Shown: positions 41,960 to 51,756 of the stretch, one piece after another
Numbering within the stretch: the stretch's first letter is position 1
How the letters are laid out: each line of letters opens with the position of its first letter
Assembly: GCF_014639075.1 (NCBI RefSeq)
Contig: NZ_BMFS01000010.1
Span: forward strand, 46,907-110,906
Origin: Glycocaulis albus
GTDB taxonomy: Bacteria > Pseudomonadota > Alphaproteobacteria > Caulobacterales > Maricaulaceae
Direction: 5' to 3'
DNA length: 64,000 nucleotides
Position numbers and translations under genes: made by a program
The notes under the pieces: model-generated
Database searches by the model: none
Seen by the model: the letters and a program-made list of their open reading frames with translations, nothing else
Told to the model about the DNA's origin: nothing

Positions 41960-42376
41960 CCCCAATCCCCCGAAAACTGCTACCTCTAATTTAAACCGGT
42001 GAGTTTGCGGGCGGTCAATCCCTTGAAAGAAAATTTAATCTAAAGCCGCGCTCTTGAAATACTGTTTACCACGAAAGCCACGCCAAATGAGTTCGCTGCA
42101 GAATATCATACGATCGAACATGCCAACAAAGGTCACATTCAGGAATATTTGTAGCCGCTTCATTAATTTATACGAAGGCCTAATTTAAGCTGACGGTGAT
42201 TTGTCGCATAATTTATCTTATGAGAAATGCGATATGATCTCACGCGTGACGGCGCGTCCAGTCGGTTCAAGGTGCCAAGATACTGCACCGAGAATGCGCT
42301 GTTATCCTGGCACACGGAATTTCACGCACCGTGGAGCGCTCTGCACCAACTTCCGGCCAGGAAGGAGCAAGCCACT
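41960..42376. other. AT-rich gap between the RTX locus and the envelope operon
   Basis: About 417 bp containing the presumed promoter of the envelope operon (AT-rich around 42005-42230). No convincing gene on either strand. Nothing with the structure of a terminator after the lipoprotein at 42377. Confidence 0.35.
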
Positions 42377-42979
42377 CTAATACCCGCCTTCCACGACCAG
42401 GCTAGTGTAGACCGCGCGAGCATCAAAAGCGCGCCTGCTGCGCCGATCATCCTCGTCAAGCATCACCACAACGGCCGCGACACCCGGGCGCAGCCAAGTC
42501 CGGGGGGCAGCAGCATAATCCCGCTCGTAGCGGTTGGCCACATAGTCTTCATAGGATCCGATCCATACGGTTTGCGATCCATAGACCGGCGTGCCGAACA
42601 GGCGTCCGGCTACCGGCATGTTGCGATCTCGTACGTGCACAATGGCAAAGTGGGAATACCCTTGGGTGAGGGTTTCGGCACTGGCGCGCACCAGAAGCCG
42701 GAGGTCAACCGTTCCACTTCCCGTGAGAGGAGCTCCACGCGCATGAATGTGAAGACGATCCCCGACACGGGAGACCAGAGTGAAAGCAGTGATTTCTTCC
42801 CAGGTCTGCTCTTCCTGAGTCCGCGGGTCGCGAAAGACCCGGCCAACGAAATCCTGCGCGTAGCCAACTGCGCCTTGGAGATTTGACGTCACAGCCTCCC
42901 GCGCAGTTGACGCTGTCGAACAGGCCGACAGGACCAGCGCCGCGAAAACGGCCACAACGATACCCGAGACAGAATGCAT
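42377..42979 (-). CDS. Lipoprotein at the end of the RTX operon
   Basis: A 200-aa lipoprotein from ATG 42979, seven bases after the hlyC-like stop. Lipobox LSA-C near residue 20. The mature part has a beta-rich domain (VGDRLHIHARGAPLTG, VDLRLLVRASAETL, FAIVHVRDRN). It is not a component of standard type I secretion. Its position directly behind toxin and acyltransferase makes it a candidate immunity or accessory factor; this is inference. Confidence 0.65.
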   Translation of the reverse strand: MHSVSGIVVAVFAALVLSACSTASTAREAVTSNLQGAVGYAQDFVGRVFRDPRTQEEQTWEEITAFTLVSRVGDRLHIHARGAPLTGSGTVDLRLLVRASAETLTQGYSHFAIVHVRDRNMPVAGRLFGTPVYGSQTVWIGSYEDYVANRYERDYAAAPRTWLRPGVAAVVVMLDEDDRRSRRAFDARAVYTSLVVEGGY

Positions 42980-42986
42980 GGCGTCC

Positions 42987-43493
42987 TCAGTTGGCGGTCG
43001 GGCTGCCCGGGACATGCTCGGCAACTTCGCGCTGGCCCGTCTCGTTCACCCGGTGATATTTGAACGTTTCGCCAGGAAAAATGTGCTGGGCCACATCCTG
43101 GAGTATCTCCTCGTGCCCGCCAAAAGGTGCCACGACCTCAATGATCCAGGGCCGGTCCCCACCACGCCATTCGTCCGGCCGCAGCTTGTAGCCACCGTCT
43201 TTGAGGCGCTGTTCTGTATCCTCGGAGATGCGGGCCCACAACGCAAAGGCGGCCGGATGTTGCGGTCCGTTGAAGATGCGGAACTGTTCAAGAAGAACTG
43301 CGGGCATGACGAACCATTCCAGGTCGCCGATGAACAACTGCTTGTGGATTGGAGACTGGGTCAGCAACCAAGTGATCTCACCCAGCACCTGTGACACCGT
43401 TTTGTTCGGTTGCGGCGCAACCTGCCCCGGTTTGCCTGTGGGCGCACCTGTCATGCCAAATACTCCATCCATTGCCCTGCCGGGGTCATCCAT
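42987..43493 (-). CDS. hlyC: HlyC-like toxin-activating lysine acyltransferase
   Basis: A 168-aa protein matching HlyC in length. The catalytic His lies in LLTQSPIH (residue 50), after LGEITW, and the catalytic Asp in WRGGDRPWIIEVVAPFG (residue 113), both conserved in HlyC, which transfers fatty acyl groups from acyl-ACP to internal Lys residues of RTX toxins. Its frame overlaps the RTX stop by eight bases; ATG 43472 with AGGG upstream is an alternative start. In the hemolysin operon hlyC precedes the toxin, whereas here it follows. Confidence 0.9.
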   Translation of the reverse strand: MDDPGRAMDGVFGMTGAPTGKPGQVAPQPNKTVSQVLGEITWLLTQSPIHKQLFIGDLEWFVMPAVLLEQFRIFNGPQHPAAFALWARISEDTEQRLKDGGYKLRPDEWRGGDRPWIIEVVAPFGGHEEILQDVAQHIFPGETFKYHRVNETGQREVAEHVPGSPTAN

Positions 43494-46400
43494 AAAGGCT
43501 GTGCCGGCCGGCGTCAGCCAAAGCGGACAGCTCACGGCGGCTGGCGAAGAGTTCGTGCTGGCCAATGGTTACCTGATCGCCCTTGCGCAGGGTTGATACT
43601 CCTGAGGAACCACGAAATGCAGCCATGGCCTGAAGGAAGCGTTGCCGCTCGGACAGGGTGTCCGCATCTTCTTGCGGCAAGGTGGAAAAGTCCGAGTTGC
43701 CGATCGAAACCTGGTCCCGGCTGCGATTTAGCTCCGCCAGACGATCGGCCAGCGTGCCTGGCCTGCGGACCGGATCATGGGTTTGGGCCGCCAGCCACCA
43801 ACGGCTGGTCTCGCCCCTCCGGGGCAACTCCTCATCCCCATGCACTGTGCGTGTAAAGTCTGGCCCGCCGATCGCATAGTCCAGTCCGCCCAGCTGCTGC
43901 GGATCGACATAACCGCTCATGTTGCGGGCGGAATCCGTCGCCAACGCAGCGGAAACGCGGTCTTCCGTGGAGAAGGGTTCGCTGACTGCACCCGCCGGTC
44001 GACCCACAGGCAGGATACGATGCGGTTCAACATGGGTGCCGGAGGGGCTTTCGTTGCGAAGCTCCACCATCTGCTGACGCCTAGCAGCCCGCCCGAAGCC
44101 CCAATTTCCGGCATCGCGCTGTTCGGCTAGATTGCGCATAAGCAGATCGTAAAACTGTTCCTGGAGATTGCCGGTAAACGCGCGCAGTTCTACATCGGCG
44201 GCGCGCCCCCCTGTTACGCCGTCGCGCCAGACAATCTCCGCTTCACCAAATACCGTGTTATGCAGTGAACCCGGCGCCGAGCCCGTTCCTGCCACAGTTG
44301 TCAGGGACAGGCGCTCCAGACCGGCTTCGTGAAGCGTCAGAAGTTCGTCCGATGTGCTGGTCCCACTGAAATCAGCATCAATCCAGATCCGGAAGTCGCC
44401 AAAACGCGCATCGTCAGCGTCAAGCCATCCGTCGCCATTGCTGTCATAGGCTCTCAGGCCCTCCAGATCGGTCTTCGCACCGGCCAGATCGCCAACGAAG
44501 GATATTTCTGAGACCGCCTCGATTACGCCATCCCGGTTACGGTCGAGCGCCAGTATCCCATTGCCGGCGCCAACCCAGCCGAGACGATCCAGCGCCCCGT
44601 CCCCATTTGCGTCAAGCCAAACTGGCGACTGGGCCGGATCGATCAAATGGATGCCCTCGCCCGTCATGTCGATGACGATCGGTTTGACACCGAAGGTGGG
44701 TGTCTGGGGATCGTCCGGATCAGCCTCAACCACCGGAGCGGAGAGATGTTCGAACAGATCTATGTGATGGCTTAGCTGAACCCATGCCGCACCCTCCGGA
44801 GCATCCATATCGATGTCCCACGAGGTTATCAGGTTAGCAATGGCGTCTTCCGAGAAGGCTGTTCCTGTGTAGGCGATCCCGAACCGGCCGTCAGAGGATA
44901 GGCTAAATCCATCCCAGAACCCTTCGCCCGGCAAGGCCGAGCCTTCAGCCCGTGCCAACATCATCCTTAACGCCACATCATGGGCCATCATAGTCGAGCC
45001 ATTGGCTAAGGAGGCCAGCGCTGTGTTCACCGAGACGCTGTCCGCCACGTTGCCGGTCGTCCGACCGGTCGGATTCAGCGTGAGGTTCAGGGACACGATC
45101 CCTGCCTGCTCCAGGGTCATGAGTTCGTTTTCGGTCCCCACACCGTTCTGGTTTAAATCACGCCAGATACGGAACTCGCTCCAGCGTTCATCAGCGGAAT
45201 CCAGCACACCGTCGCCATTGCTATCGAAGCCCTGCAGGCCTTCAAGGTCGGTGGTTGCACCTTCGAAGTCACCAACAAAGGAAATCTCGCTGCGGTTGTT
45301 GATGATGCCGTCACCGTCACGATCCAGCGCCAGAATACCATCGCTTGCACCGACCCAACCCATGCGGAGTAGATGGCCGGTGCCGGTATCGTAGACGATG
45401 CGGCTTTCATTGATGCCGACCAGATCGAGTCCATCCCCGTCCAGATCGAAGACCACAGGAGGCAAATTCCAGTTGCCGCCACCACCACCGGTACCGCCGC
45501 CGCCAGTCGTGCCCGACCACTGGATGTTCAGCTTGTTGATATCGATATCGACACCGCCGGCGGTAATGTACTCAATCCGCTTGGCCGCACCGGATGCGGC
45601 GCCAGCGCCTTTTACAATGATCCGGTCAGACACCTGAGAGGCCAAAAGTTCTGGATTCCCTGCTTCGCGCAGACCGATGACGAAGTCATTGCCTACGACT
45701 TCGTAGATCACGTCATCTGCCATCACGCCCGGGCCAAACTGGATGCGGTCATCCCCGCCGCTGTCATAGATCGTGTCTATGCCGTCTCCCCGATCAAAGA
45801 TGTACTCGTCGTCACCCACCGAAGCGTACACCGTGTCATTGCCCCGGCCCATCCAGATCAGATTACCGTTGGTTTCATGCCCACCTGCTGAGCCTGCCGT
45901 ATAGGCGATGTCGTTACCAGCATAGCCCATGATTATGTCGCTCTTGTCAGAGCGGCCATAGAGCGTGTTGTTCTGATTGTTGCCGCCAGTGCCCCAGTTG
46001 ATACGGCTGATATCCACAGCGCCAACGCCGCCGACATCGAGCGCGTCGATTCCAGCCTGCGGATCTTCCCAGTAGTACTGATTGTTGACCGAGCGCACAC
46101 TGCCGCCACCGGACACGGACACCAGCATGGCTGCATTGCGTCCATTGCTGTGGGCGGGGAATGTAATGGTCAGATCCGCCCAGTTCATACCAAGCATCAC
46201 CAGCGTGTCGTAGCCGCCGCCATTCTCGGTTTCGTAGATCGTGTCGTTGCCGTCGCCGAGATAGTAGATGTAGGTGTCCAGGCCCGCCCCACCGTAGAGG
46301 ATGTCATCGCCCTTGCCGCCCTGGATGTAGTTGTCACCGCCGTCCATGGTGATGACGTCGTTGAAGTCGGTGCCGACAATGTGCTCGATGGAGTAGAATT

Positions 46401-49400
46401 TGTGCCCAGCAGCGGCGCCAGAACCGGTATTGGCGGCTAGGTTCACGGTTATCGCTGAACTCATGTCGGAATAATCGACCGTGTCGAAGCCAGCCTCGCC
46501 GTGATACTGGTCATTGCCGCTCGAAGCGACGAACCAGTCGTCGCCGCGGCCGCCATAGAGCCGGTTGGCTTGGCCGTTCTTGCCGAACATCGTATCGTCG
46601 AAATCGGAGCCACGCAGCCATTCTATCGAGACCAGCGTGTCGCCCTCTGCATCGCCTCCGAAATATTCCTGACTCTCCAGATCGAGCCAGACAGCCGAGC
46701 GCGAATGCTTATATGACGCCGTGTCGCTGCCACCGCCGCCATGTAGATAGTCCGCCCCCGCGCCGCCTTCCAGGATGTCGTTCCCGGCCCGGCCATAGAG
46801 GAAATCGTCGCCTGCCAGGCCGCGCAGGACGTTGGCCCCGTCATCGCCCCATAGCTCGTCGCCGAACTGGGTACCCGTCACGTTGTCGATCTGACTCACA
46901 CGCAGATCTATGAATTCGCTGGAGCCGCCCTCCATGTCGTAGGCTCTAAAGCGCCGGGTTGCCGCGTGAGCATAGATGGCATTGCTGTGACCGTCCCAGC
47001 TGCTAGGCCGGTAGGCCATGTCGAGCTTCAGCCCGCGGTCTACGCGCTCGTAGCTGACCGTGTCAGAACCGTTGTCGTCTGTGTCGTAGCCGCCGCGCGC
47101 CCAGCCGCGATAACCCTTCGTCCCGGTGACGATAAAGGTATCGTCGCCAGCCTCGCCAAGGTGGGTGCCAACGATGCCGTCTAGCACCAGCGTGTCGTTG
47201 CCCGCCCCACCGCGCATATAGGTATTGGTGCTACCAACCCCGGCAACGAGATAGTCGTCGCCATTCTGTCCGTAGATGCGGTCATAGCCGAGACCGCCGA
47301 TGATTACGTCATTTCCATTGCCACCATAGAGATAATCGTCGCCATAACCGCCCTGGATCCAGTCATGGCCCGAACCTCCATAGATCGTGTCGTCGCCTGA
47401 TCCCCCCACAAAGATATTGTCACCCCCCTCGTGAGAGAACGTCTGGGTGATGGTGTGGGTGCGGATGTCGGGCTCGTAGGGGCGGGAATAGTCCCAATAA
47501 CTGAAAGTAATGGAGGCGGTTTCGGTGCTGCTGGCCTCAATTGTCACGCCAGTGGAACCGGTATGAATATAGATGTCGTTTCCGCTGGTGGCGTCGCGTC
47601 CACTGGAAGAAACCAGCGAGTAGGTCGTCGACATGATCGCACCGGTGGCACCATGCCACGATGCCATCCAGGCTTGCGCTGCAGCGAGCAGCGAGCTGCG
47701 CGCATTGGCGGACGGCGAGGTCCGCACTGCATTTGTCATCTTGTTGAAGCCACCATCGGCGTAGAAATTCGCTAGTTCGAAGCGCTCATAAACCGGCGCA
47801 GTATAGTCCGGCGTCGATGCGAATGGGGTGGCCGAGCGGTTGAACTGGAAGTTGCGGGCCGCAAGATCAAGTGTGGAGACGGACGCGCCGGATCCCGCTC
47901 GGGCGAAAGTATAGACGTAAGCGCGCGCATACACTGCGCCACTGTCTACCTGGACGGTTCGAGTGCTGCGGTTCCACGCATTCCCCGATGTCGGATTCAC
48001 ATTATGCCAGCTCAAGCGTGTACCGGATTCATCGTAGAATCCGACATACATCCGGACCTGATTGGCAGCGTTGCCGAGCCTGCGGGCTTCGAAGCCGAAA
48101 GTGACATAATCACCAGCATCGACCTTGAAATGCCGGCCACCATCCATGTCGCCGCCATGGAGTTCAAACCGGGCACCGTATAGAGATCCACTGGCGGATT
48201 CTTGGAACCCGGTATCTCGGAACACCAGTGCCGTACTCCCATCGGCCAGACGCTCGATCATCTCACTGCCTTGGCCTACATAATCGTGCCGATTCTGCAG
48301 CAGGTTTGTGCCCAGGGACAGGTCGCCGCCGCGCATCAGATTGTCTTCGGCGCGGCCGTTCCAGCGGCCGTAATCGACGTGCATCGTATTGCCGTCGAAG
48401 GAAAAGCTCACATCCTCATTGTCGAAACCCTGCCCCGACAGGATTTTCAGACTGTCCACAAACCCGCCAAACCCGCCGTAGAAGTCGGACTTCGAAGTGC
48501 GGTTGAGTCCGAGCTCGGCCGCCCGCTGGAGGGTGATGATCCAGCCGGCGGCGAATTGGGAGACACTTAGGTCGTCGATCATACGATCGACGCGAGTCTT
48601 GTTGTTATTGTACCAAGTCTGATCGGAGGCATTCAGGGACACTGAATCCTGAGCCATAACTCGCGTGAAACGCGCTTTGTTATTGTCGTAGAAGCTTTTG
48701 TCCGAAACAGACAGGCTGTCATACGGAGCCGCCACTATCGCATTGATCACTTCTCGGTTCGCCAGATAGAGGCCATAGTCCTCAGCGATCTGAAGATCGC
48801 CCGTCAGTCCGATCACGGAATTAGCAGGTGATCGCGTGATCGCACGCTTCAGGAATAGATCGCCGCCAACAATCCTGGTTCGGCCAAGCGCCCAAATCAC
48901 ACCTTGGTCAACGGCCTTGTCCGCACTGTCGTGATTTATTTTGCCTGCAGTAGTTCCGCCGAGCTTTACCCACAGTTGATTGCCCGTGTGACCGTACACT
49001 TGCGTGGGAGAGGTAGCATTGGCATTTCCTGCGATTTCGCTTCCGTAGGTAACCATCGAAACGAGGCTGTTCAACGCGTCACGCGCCGCGATGGCCATAT
49101 CGCGTACGAGATCTTCATTGCCGCCATTCTGGCTCGACACGTTGCCAAGATCGAAATATCCGGTGTCGAAGTTCAAAACCGTCTCGGCGTCGGCTGCGGG
49201 AACTTTCGGCTTCTTGGAGCCGAAAAGATTCCCGATAAATGCGCCCAGAACGAAACCGACGAAAGCGCCGAGGCCGGGCACCACGATGTTCGCGAGCGAT
49301 CCAATGGCCTTCGACATGGCGCTGGTCAGTCCATAGCTAAACGTGGACGTCCAAGTGCCAATGCCGCCGGTGAATATCAGGGAACCCACTGAACTCCCGA

Positions 49401-51756
49401 TGGATGACAGAACAGCCCCTGCCGTGGTCTGCGGCTGGATTACCAAGGAGCCGAGCTTGGCCCCAAGGAAGGCTCCTATCGATTTTTCGAAGGCTCCGAA
49501 TTTGAACGTTCTCAAATCCGCGGTGACGATACCGTCAAGCACCTCAAATGTTGGGTTGCTCCCCACGAAACCGGAAAACAGGGACTGACCGCTCACTGCA
49601 TTGCTGAGTACCGTAGAAATCGCCGTACTGCCGACCGTCTGGAACAGTTCCGCGCCGAATCCCTTCAAGCTGAGGGCTTCGCCCAATTCCAGAGTGAGGA
49701 ACGAGCTGACGCTTCCGATTGCGGCGCCTTGGAAGGCGTTGGAGAGGTCTGCCCCGAAGTCGCTGAAAACGTCTCTGGTGATGCCGTCTACATGGTCGAC
49801 GATATTGTTCAGGCGGGATCCGATCGCCTGCCCGATGTTTACGCCAACCGCCTCCAGAACAGCCGACGACGCCATGTTCGCGGCAAAACTACCATTGAAC
49901 AGAAGGCTGCCAATCGAAGACCCGATTGTACCGAACATCCCCGACAGCTCTGCGGCGGGAATAATCACTCCATTATATCCCGAGACGCCCACATCGCGAC
50001 CTTGTCGAACTTGTGAGCCGTCTGGCAGAAAGTAACTACGCAGGATTAGGTCTGTATTGTGGTCGCCGTCGAAATCTTTGCCCGTTAGAAAAAACACGCG
50101 GCCATCGCTGAACAGGCCCATCAAACGCCGCTCACCGTTCGGGAGCAGCTGATTGAGGACTTCAATGCCGCCTTCTGGAATGTGTGACCGGAGGGAATCG
50201 TTATGCACGCGGTAACCACCGGCGATGTAAGTGTGACAAGGCTCGACCGTTAGGTTGCAAGTCAGGAACGTAGGCGCCCCGTCCGGGCCGCAGTCGAGTG
50301 CTTGCTGCAAGCTGTCAGGAGTATCGATGTTTGCGCCGGCACCCGCGTGAATGAGTGCGACATCAACGGCCTTGATGCGCCGAACGTTTCGAACCTCGCG
50401 CGCGTGCCCACCTGCTCCGACCAAGGAGTGCCCCTCTGCGAGGACTGTCTCCAGTGTCCGAAATTCATTGTCTGAACATAGGAACCGGTGACCAGCCGTT
50501 GCGAACACCTCGTTGTTTATTTCAATGACTTCGTCGGATGTGTTGCGGTGGACATCAACAACGCGCGCGGGCAGCAACCGCCCAAGAGCATCGAAACCCA
50601 TCACTTCGTCGCCGACCGATATCGCCTCAATCGGTACGTGCTGCCCATCCGCAAGCTGCACCATCGTGCCGGGCACAAAACACTCCGGATCGAACGAGGG
50701 ATTGGGTGCGTAGAGCGGCGAACTGTAGTTGCGCACAGCATGAAGACCTATGTCGGCGCCCAAACGGTTCTTGAGTTCGTCCTCGTACTCACCTAAGTAG
50801 CGCATCCATTGGCTATGCCGCTCGTTACTGCCGATGCCGCCAAGATGGCCATAGCGAAAATCGGCATCGATCCACGCATCCACAGCGCGGGCGAGAAAGG
50901 CGTCCCCCCAGCCGACCTCTCCGAAGATCGCTCGTGTATCGTCAAGCTGACGGAATACGACCCTATTGCCATCCCCATCGGTGATCGACAATGCTGCGAT
51001 CGTTTCCTCGCCATCCACTGGGAGGTGTACGATCTGTCCAGTATACTCTCCGACCGTTTGCGTACCGTGCCGTCGAATCGCCTGCATGGACAACCCGTAG
51101 TGGTGAGCTTGTTTGCCAATGTCGTCGCTGAACATCGCAACTACGAGAGCGAGGCGGTAATGCTGGCCACTCGGGCGAAGGTCAGCGGCTGTCCAATAAT
51201 CGTCGTCATGCATTCCATACTGGAATGAGAAATCTCCATTCAAACTGTGGCGGTTATAGATCGCCTGCTCAAATATCAATGAATTCTGGCTGATTGTCGC
51301 GCCATTGGCGGCATGCCATCCACGCAGATAATTTCCGGGAAACCACGCCCCCATCCCGTACTCGCGCCACACGGAATAGTCGAGCGCATTAATTTCTGCG
51401 ACCGAAAAAACGCCATTGCGATTTCTATCAACAATAGAGTACTCTATAGCCTCAACTAGTCGCTGCAATATGTCATAAGAAAACTGATCCAGAGTCATCG
51501 TATAGAGACCCGGGTTATTTTCTTGCGCCCATCGATTTCCCATCAACGCGGCGGCACCGTAGGCGCCGCTGTAAGATGTGATCTGCGCTTGCATTAAGAT
51601 CTGGCGACCGGCGCGGAGTGCTTCCGGAGTTCCTATATCACGGTACAGCTCGTATATCTGCAGGTATATTCCCGCTCGATTGTCAGCACCGGTAGCGTTG
51701 AAATTCCCACGAATAGCGTTCCAGCGGGACCGGATCTGAGCCTGCGTCAAAGACAT
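43486..51756 (-). CDS. Giant RTX protein with internal Hint domain, T1SS substrate
   Basis: A 2756-aa secreted protein. Regions: N-terminal unknown part (1-355); Hint domain (359-520) beginning CFVPGTMV and ending RVHND; Gly/Ala-rich hydrophobic segments (about 600-860, for instance LGAFVGFVLGAFIGNLFG); a lectin-like beta region; RTX nonapeptides of the GGxGxDxhx type, with aspartate-rich calcium loops; two FrpC-like modules with DRDGDGI and DSNGDGV calcium motifs; and a C-terminal tail that should hold the secretion signal. Flanked by hlyB, hlyD and hlyC homologues. The hydrophobic segment and acyltransferase point to a membrane-acting toxin; adhesin is the alternative. The ATG overlaps the upstream lipoprotein stop. 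Confidence 0.88.
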   Translation of the reverse strand: MSLTQAQIRSRWNAIRGNFNATGADNRAGIYLQIYELYRDIGTPEALRAGRQILMQAQITSYSGAYGAAALMGNRWAQENNPGLYTMTLDQFSYDILQRLVEAIEYSIVDRNRNGVFSVAEINALDYSVWREYGMGAWFPGNYLRGWHAANGATISQNSLIFEQAIYNRHSLNGDFSFQYGMHDDDYWTAADLRPSGQHYRLALVVAMFSDDIGKQAHHYGLSMQAIRRHGTQTVGEYTGQIVHLPVDGEETIAALSITDGDGNRVVFRQLDDTRAIFGEVGWGDAFLARAVDAWIDADFRYGHLGGIGSNERHSQWMRYLGEYEDELKNRLGADIGLHAVRNYSSPLYAPNPSFDPECFVPGTMVQLADGQHVPIEAISVGDEVMGFDALGRLLPARVVDVHRNTSDEVIEINNEVFATAGHRFLCSDNEFRTLETVLAEGHSLVGAGGHAREVRNVRRIKAVDVALIHAGAGANIDTPDSLQQALDCGPDGAPTFLTCNLTVEPCHTYIAGGYRVHNDSLRSHIPEGGIEVLNQLLPNGERRLMGLFSDGRVFFLTGKDFDGDHNTDLILRSYFLPDGSQVRQGRDVGVSGYNGVIIPAAELSGMFGTIGSSIGSLLFNGSFAANMASSAVLEAVGVNIGQAIGSRLNNIVDHVDGITRDVFSDFGADLSNAFQGAAIGSVSSFLTLELGEALSLKGFGAELFQTVGSTAISTVLSNAVSGQSLFSGFVGSNPTFEVLDGIVTADLRTFKFGAFEKSIGAFLGAKLGSLVIQPQTTAGAVLSSIGSSVGSLIFTGGIGTWTSTFSYGLTSAMSKAIGSLANIVVPGLGAFVGFVLGAFIGNLFGSKKPKVPAADAETVLNFDTGYFDLGNVSSQNGGNEDLVRDMAIAARDALNSLVSMVTYGSEIAGNANATSPTQVYGHTGNQLWVKLGGTTAGKINHDSADKAVDQGVIWALGRTRIVGGDLFLKRAITRSPANSVIGLTGDLQIAEDYGLYLANREVINAIVAAPYDSLSVSDKSFYDNNKARFTRVMAQDSVSLNASDQTWYNNNKTRVDRMIDDLSVSQFAAGWIITLQRAAELGLNRTSKSDFYGGFGGFVDSLKILSGQGFDNEDVSFSFDGNTMHVDYGRWNGRAEDNLMRGGDLSLGTNLLQNRHDYVGQGSEMIERLADGSTALVFRDTGFQESASGSLYGARFELHGGDMDGGRHFKVDAGDYVTFGFEARRLGNAANQVRMYVGFYDESGTRLSWHNVNPTSGNAWNRSTRTVQVDSGAVYARAYVYTFARAGSGASVSTLDLAARNFQFNRSATPFASTPDYTAPVYERFELANFYADGGFNKMTNAVRTSPSANARSSLLAAAQAWMASWHGATGAIMSTTYSLVSSSGRDATSGNDIYIHTGSTGVTIEASSTETASITFSYWDYSRPYEPDIRTHTITQTFSHEGGDNIFVGGSGDDTIYGGSGHDWIQGGYGDDYLYGGNGNDVIIGGLGYDRIYGQNGDDYLVAGVGSTNTYMRGGAGNDTLVLDGIVGTHLGEAGDDTFIVTGTKGYRGWARGGYDTDDNGSDTVSYERVDRGLKLDMAYRPSSWDGHSNAIYAHAATRRFRAYDMEGGSSEFIDLRVSQIDNVTGTQFGDELWGDDGANVLRGLAGDDFLYGRAGNDILEGGAGADYLHGGGGSDTASYKHSRSAVWLDLESQEYFGGDAEGDTLVSIEWLRGSDFDDTMFGKNGQANRLYGGRGDDWFVASSGNDQYHGEAGFDTVDYSDMSSAITVNLAANTGSGAAAGHKFYSIEHIVGTDFNDVITMDGGDNYIQGGKGDDILYGGAGLDTYIYYLGDGNDTIYETENGGGYDTLVMLGMNWADLTITFPAHSNGRNAAMLVSVSGGGSVRSVNNQYYWEDPQAGIDALDVGGVGAVDISRINWGTGGNNQNNTLYGRSDKSDIIMGYAGNDIAYTAGSAGGHETNGNLIWMGRGNDTVYASVGDDEYIFDRGDGIDTIYDSGGDDRIQFGPGVMADDVIYEVVGNDFVIGLREAGNPELLASQVSDRIIVKGAGAASGAAKRIEYITAGGVDIDINKLNIQWSGTTGGGGTGGGGGNWNLPPVVFDLDGDGLDLVGINESRIVYDTGTGHLLRMGWVGASDGILALDRDGDGIINNRSEISFVGDFEGATTDLEGLQGFDSNGDGVLDSADERWSEFRIWRDLNQNGVGTENELMTLEQAGIVSLNLTLNPTGRTTGNVADSVSVNTALASLANGSTMMAHDVALRMMLARAEGSALPGEGFWDGFSLSSDGRFGIAYTGTAFSEDAIANLITSWDIDMDAPEGAAWVQLSHHIDLFEHLSAPVVEADPDDPQTPTFGVKPIVIDMTGEGIHLIDPAQSPVWLDANGDGALDRLGWVGAGNGILALDRNRDGVIEAVSEISFVGDLAGAKTDLEGLRAYDSNGDGWLDADDARFGDFRIWIDADFSGTSTSDELLTLHEAGLERLSLTTVAGTGSAPGSLHNTVFGEAEIVWRDGVTGGRAADVELRAFTGNLQEQFYDLLMRNLAEQRDAGNWGFGRAARRQQMVELRNESPSGTHVEPHRILPVGRPAGAVSEPFSTEDRVSAALATDSARNMSGYVDPQQLGGLDYAIGGPDFTRTVHGDEELPRRGETSRWWLAAQTHDPVRRPGTLADRLAELNRSRDQVSIGNSDFSTLPQEDADTLSERQRFLQAMAAFRGSSGVSTLRKGDQVTIGQHELFASRRELSALADAGRHSLYG
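44280..45465 (-). repeat. Two FrpC-like calcium-binding modules in the RTX protein
   Basis: Two tandem modules of about 130 residues, each starting with a (V/I)(V/I)(F/I)D motif (FDLDGDGLDLV and IDMTGEGIHLI). Each contains GWVGAxxGILALDR, SEISFVGD and LEGL.(G/A).(D)SNGDG. They encode related sequences and reflect an internal duplication. Confidence 0.8.
45735..47435 (-). repeat. RTX nonapeptide repeat blocks
   Basis: About five clusters of GG-x-G-x-D-x-h-x repeats (such as GGSGDDTIYGGSGHDWIQGG near 47350), interrupted by spacer segments. They form calcium-dependent beta rolls outside the cell and keep the protein unfolded for export at low internal calcium. Confidence 0.85.
50197..50682 (-). 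other. Hint domain (intein/hedgehog-like) within the RTX gene
   Basis: It encodes residues 359-520: Cys359 in ECFVPGTMV, SVGDEVMGFD, the TxxH block ATAGHRF (His423), LTVEPCHTYIAGGYRVHND with the terminal His-Asn. All positions needed for N-S acyl shift and C-terminal Asn cyclisation are present. The residue after Asn519 is Asp, not the usual Cys/Ser/Thr, so full splicing is unlikely and cleavage is more plausible. Confidence 0.75.

Noticed and set aside
42227..42886. 219-codon plus-strand frame across the terminal lipoprotein
   Set aside because: The opposing lipoprotein has a lipobox, correct spacing to hlyC and beta-rich sequence; the plus frame has none of these.
45735..47435. Possible CRISPR array suggested by repeated short words
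   Set aside because: The periodicity follows the nonapeptide RTX code in frame and there are no uniform spacers.
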